NCBI GenBank assembly: GCA_016927675.1
Contig: JAFGMF010000019.1
Span: forward strand, 1 to 14,478
DNA: 14,478 nucleotides
Direction of reading: 5' to 3'
Source: Candidatus Cloacimonadota bacterium
GTDB lineage: Bacteria > Cloacimonadota > Cloacimonadia > Cloacimonadales > TCS61
Shown here: piece by piece, positions 13,237 to 14,478 of the stretch
Numbering within the stretch: the first letter of the stretch is position 1
Layout of the letters: every line of letters begins with the position of its first letter
Translations under genes and position numbers: made by a program
The notes under the pieces: model-generated
What the model saw: only the letters and a program-made list of their open reading frames with translations
Database searches by the model: none
What the model was told of the DNA's origin: nothing

Positions 13237-14478
13237 TTATTCTCTCTCGGGCAGGTTTTTATCTTTTCTGATCGTCACAGCCAGCTCGTTTAATTGTTCA
13301 TTGCTTACAATGGAAGGGGAATCACTCATCAGATCAGTTGCCTGCAATGTTTTAGGAAAAGCGATCACATCTCTGATGGATTCTGCGCCCGACATCAGCA
13401 TTACGATCCGGTCAATTCCCGGAGCAATTCCTCCGTGGGGCGGAGTACCATAGCGCAGAGCATTCAGGAAAAATCCGAATTTATCTTCGATCTCTTCTGG
13501 TGAAAAGCCCAGGACATCAAAAATTTTCTGCTGGATATCCAGGCGATGGCAACGGATACTTCCGGATGAAAGTTCGACACCATTACAGACCAGGTCATAG
13601 AGAAGACCTTCGATCCGGTGATAATCATTTGGTGAAGCAAAGTAAGGCAGATGTTCTTCTTTGGGCAGAGTGAACATATGATGAGCTGTTTCCCAGCGTT
13701 GATCATCTTCGTTATACTCAAACAGGGGAAAATCGGTCACCCAGAGAAAGTTGAATTCTTTTTCATCATATAATTTGAGTATCCTGCCGAAATGATTGCG
13801 TAATTCTGCCAGGATCTTGCAGACTTTTTTCGTGGAATCAGCAGCGAATAAAATAAGATCACCTTCTCGGGAAGATGTCTTTTCCATGATTGCGATCTGC
13901 ACATCTTCCGGAAGAAATTTACTGATACCGCCGTTCAATCCGGTTGCTTCAACCTTACAATGAGCCAGCCCATGCCCTCCGAGATGACGGGCGATATCAA
14001 CAAATTCTTCTATCTGCTTTCTGGAATATCCTGCTCCTCCGGGAACAACCAGAGATCTTACGGAGCCTCCATTGCCTATGGCATCAGAAAAAACTTTAAA
14101 TTCCGTATCATGGACAATATCCGTGAGATCAACAAGTTCCAGGCCAAATCTGAGATCGGGTTTATCGGTACCAAATCTGGTCATCACTTCCTGATAACTA
14201 AGCCTGGGAAAAGGAATTGCCAAATCAAATCCTAGAATTTTCCGGAACAGGTGGGCAAATAACTCTTCAATAATCGTAAAAATATCGTCAGGAGTAACAA
14301 AACTCATTTCCAGATCAAGTTGGGTAAATTCAGGTTGACGGTCTGCTCTAAGGTCTTCATCCCTAAAACAACGGGCAATCTGAAAATAGCGATCAAAACC
14401 TGCTATCATCAGGAGTTGTTTATAAATTTGGGGTGATTGAGGAAGGGCAAAGAATTTACCTTTATGAACCCGGCTGGG
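13237..14478 (-). CDS. aspS: Aspartyl-tRNA synthetase, C-terminal 413 residues (5' end outside window)
   Basis: The open frame runs from the right edge to a TAA at 13237-13239. The edge residues PSRVHKGKFFALPQSPQIYK are the characteristic AspRS stretch before motif 2, so the gene does not start at the in-frame ATG at 14409 but continues beyond the window; roughly 180 N-terminal residues (anticodon-binding OB fold and motif 1) are missing. Visible parts are motif 2 (RCFRDEDLRADRQPEFTQLDLEMSF region), the bacterial GAD insertion domain in the middle, and motif 3 (PPHGGIAPGIDRIVMLM) followed by IRDVIAFPKT. The enzyme charges tRNA-Asp with aspartate in the cytoplasm. Whether it also charges tRNA-Asn cannot be judged without the anticodon-binding domain. 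No recognisable terminator follows it. Confidence 0.97.
   Translation of the reverse strand, partial: PSRVHKGKFFALPQSPQIYKQLLMIAGFDRYFQIARCFRDEDLRADRQPEFTQLDLEMSFVTPDDIFTIIEELFAHLFRKILGFDLAIPFPRLSYQEVMTRFGTDKPDLRFGLELVDLTDIVHDTEFKVFSDAIGNGGSVRSLVVPGGAGYSRKQIEEFVDIARHLGGHGLAHCKVEATGLNGGISKFLPEDVQIAIMEKTSSREGDLILFAADSTKKVCKILAELRNHFGRILKLYDEKEFNFLWVTDFPLFEYNEDDQRWETAHHMFTLPKEEHLPYFASPNDYHRIEGLLYDLVCNGVELSSGSIRCHRLDIQQKIFDVLGFSPEEIEDKFGFFLNALRYGTPPHGGIAPGIDRIVMLMSGAESIRDVIAFPKTLQATDLMSDSPSIVSNEQLNELAVTIRKDKNLPERE

Noticed and set aside
1..14478. CRISPR array, tRNA/rRNA genes, insertion sequences or phage defence genes
   Set aside because: No regularly spaced repeats, tRNA-like cloverleaf, transposase or integrase sequence was recognised on either strand.

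Overview
The window looks like chromosomal core sequence from a low-GC, double-membraned (diderm) bacterium of the FCB/Cloacimonadota type. The reasons are: a C-terminal type IX-secretion/FlgD-like sorting domain with the PNPFNPETKI signature at the left edge; an MCE (Mla-type) lipid-transport pair; a large protein ending in an Omp85-like outer-membrane barrel; and strong AGGAGG-type ribosome binding sites. The taxonomic placement is inference from protein style only. I see no rRNA, tRNA, CRISPR array, insertion sequence or phage gene.

Layout. (1) 1-257: the 3' end of a secreted-protein gene (+). (2) 476-1582: a response regulator with a receiver domain and a large C-terminal region I do not recognise (+). 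(3) 1617-4710: clpB preceded by an overlapping nitroreductase-family gene (both -). (4) 4711-5069: a divergent control region with a CIRCE-like HrcA operator placed symmetrically between two outward-facing TTGACA boxes, plus a structured leader on the minus side. (5) 5070-5498: a small heat-shock protein (Hsp20), closed by a strong terminator. (6) 5627-7075: a periplasmic HtrA/Deg protease (+). (7) 7131-13120: a minus-strand run reading mtaB, mlaF, mlaD, then a 1007-residue metallopeptidase / beta-propeller / outer-membrane-barrel protein. (8) 13237-14478: aspS, running off the right edge (-).

How the genes fit together. ClpB (disaggregase), Hsp20 (holdase) and HtrA (periplasmic protease/chaperone) form a protein-quality-control cluster covering cytoplasm and periplasm. 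The operator architecture suggests that HrcA co-represses hsp20 and the nitroreductase-clpB operon from one site. The mla pair and the barrel protein form an envelope group: an ATPase and an MCE substrate-binding protein next to an outer-membrane protein. No permease gene (mlaE) lies beside them. Gene ends are well marked by hairpin terminators at 1585-1611 (serves both strands), 5511-5540, and 7085-7125 (serves both strands).

Most interesting points: the symmetric CIRCE/divergent-promoter palindrome at 4953-5029, the peptidase-propeller-barrel fusion, the unrecognised output region of the response regulator, and the MCE locus lacking its permease.
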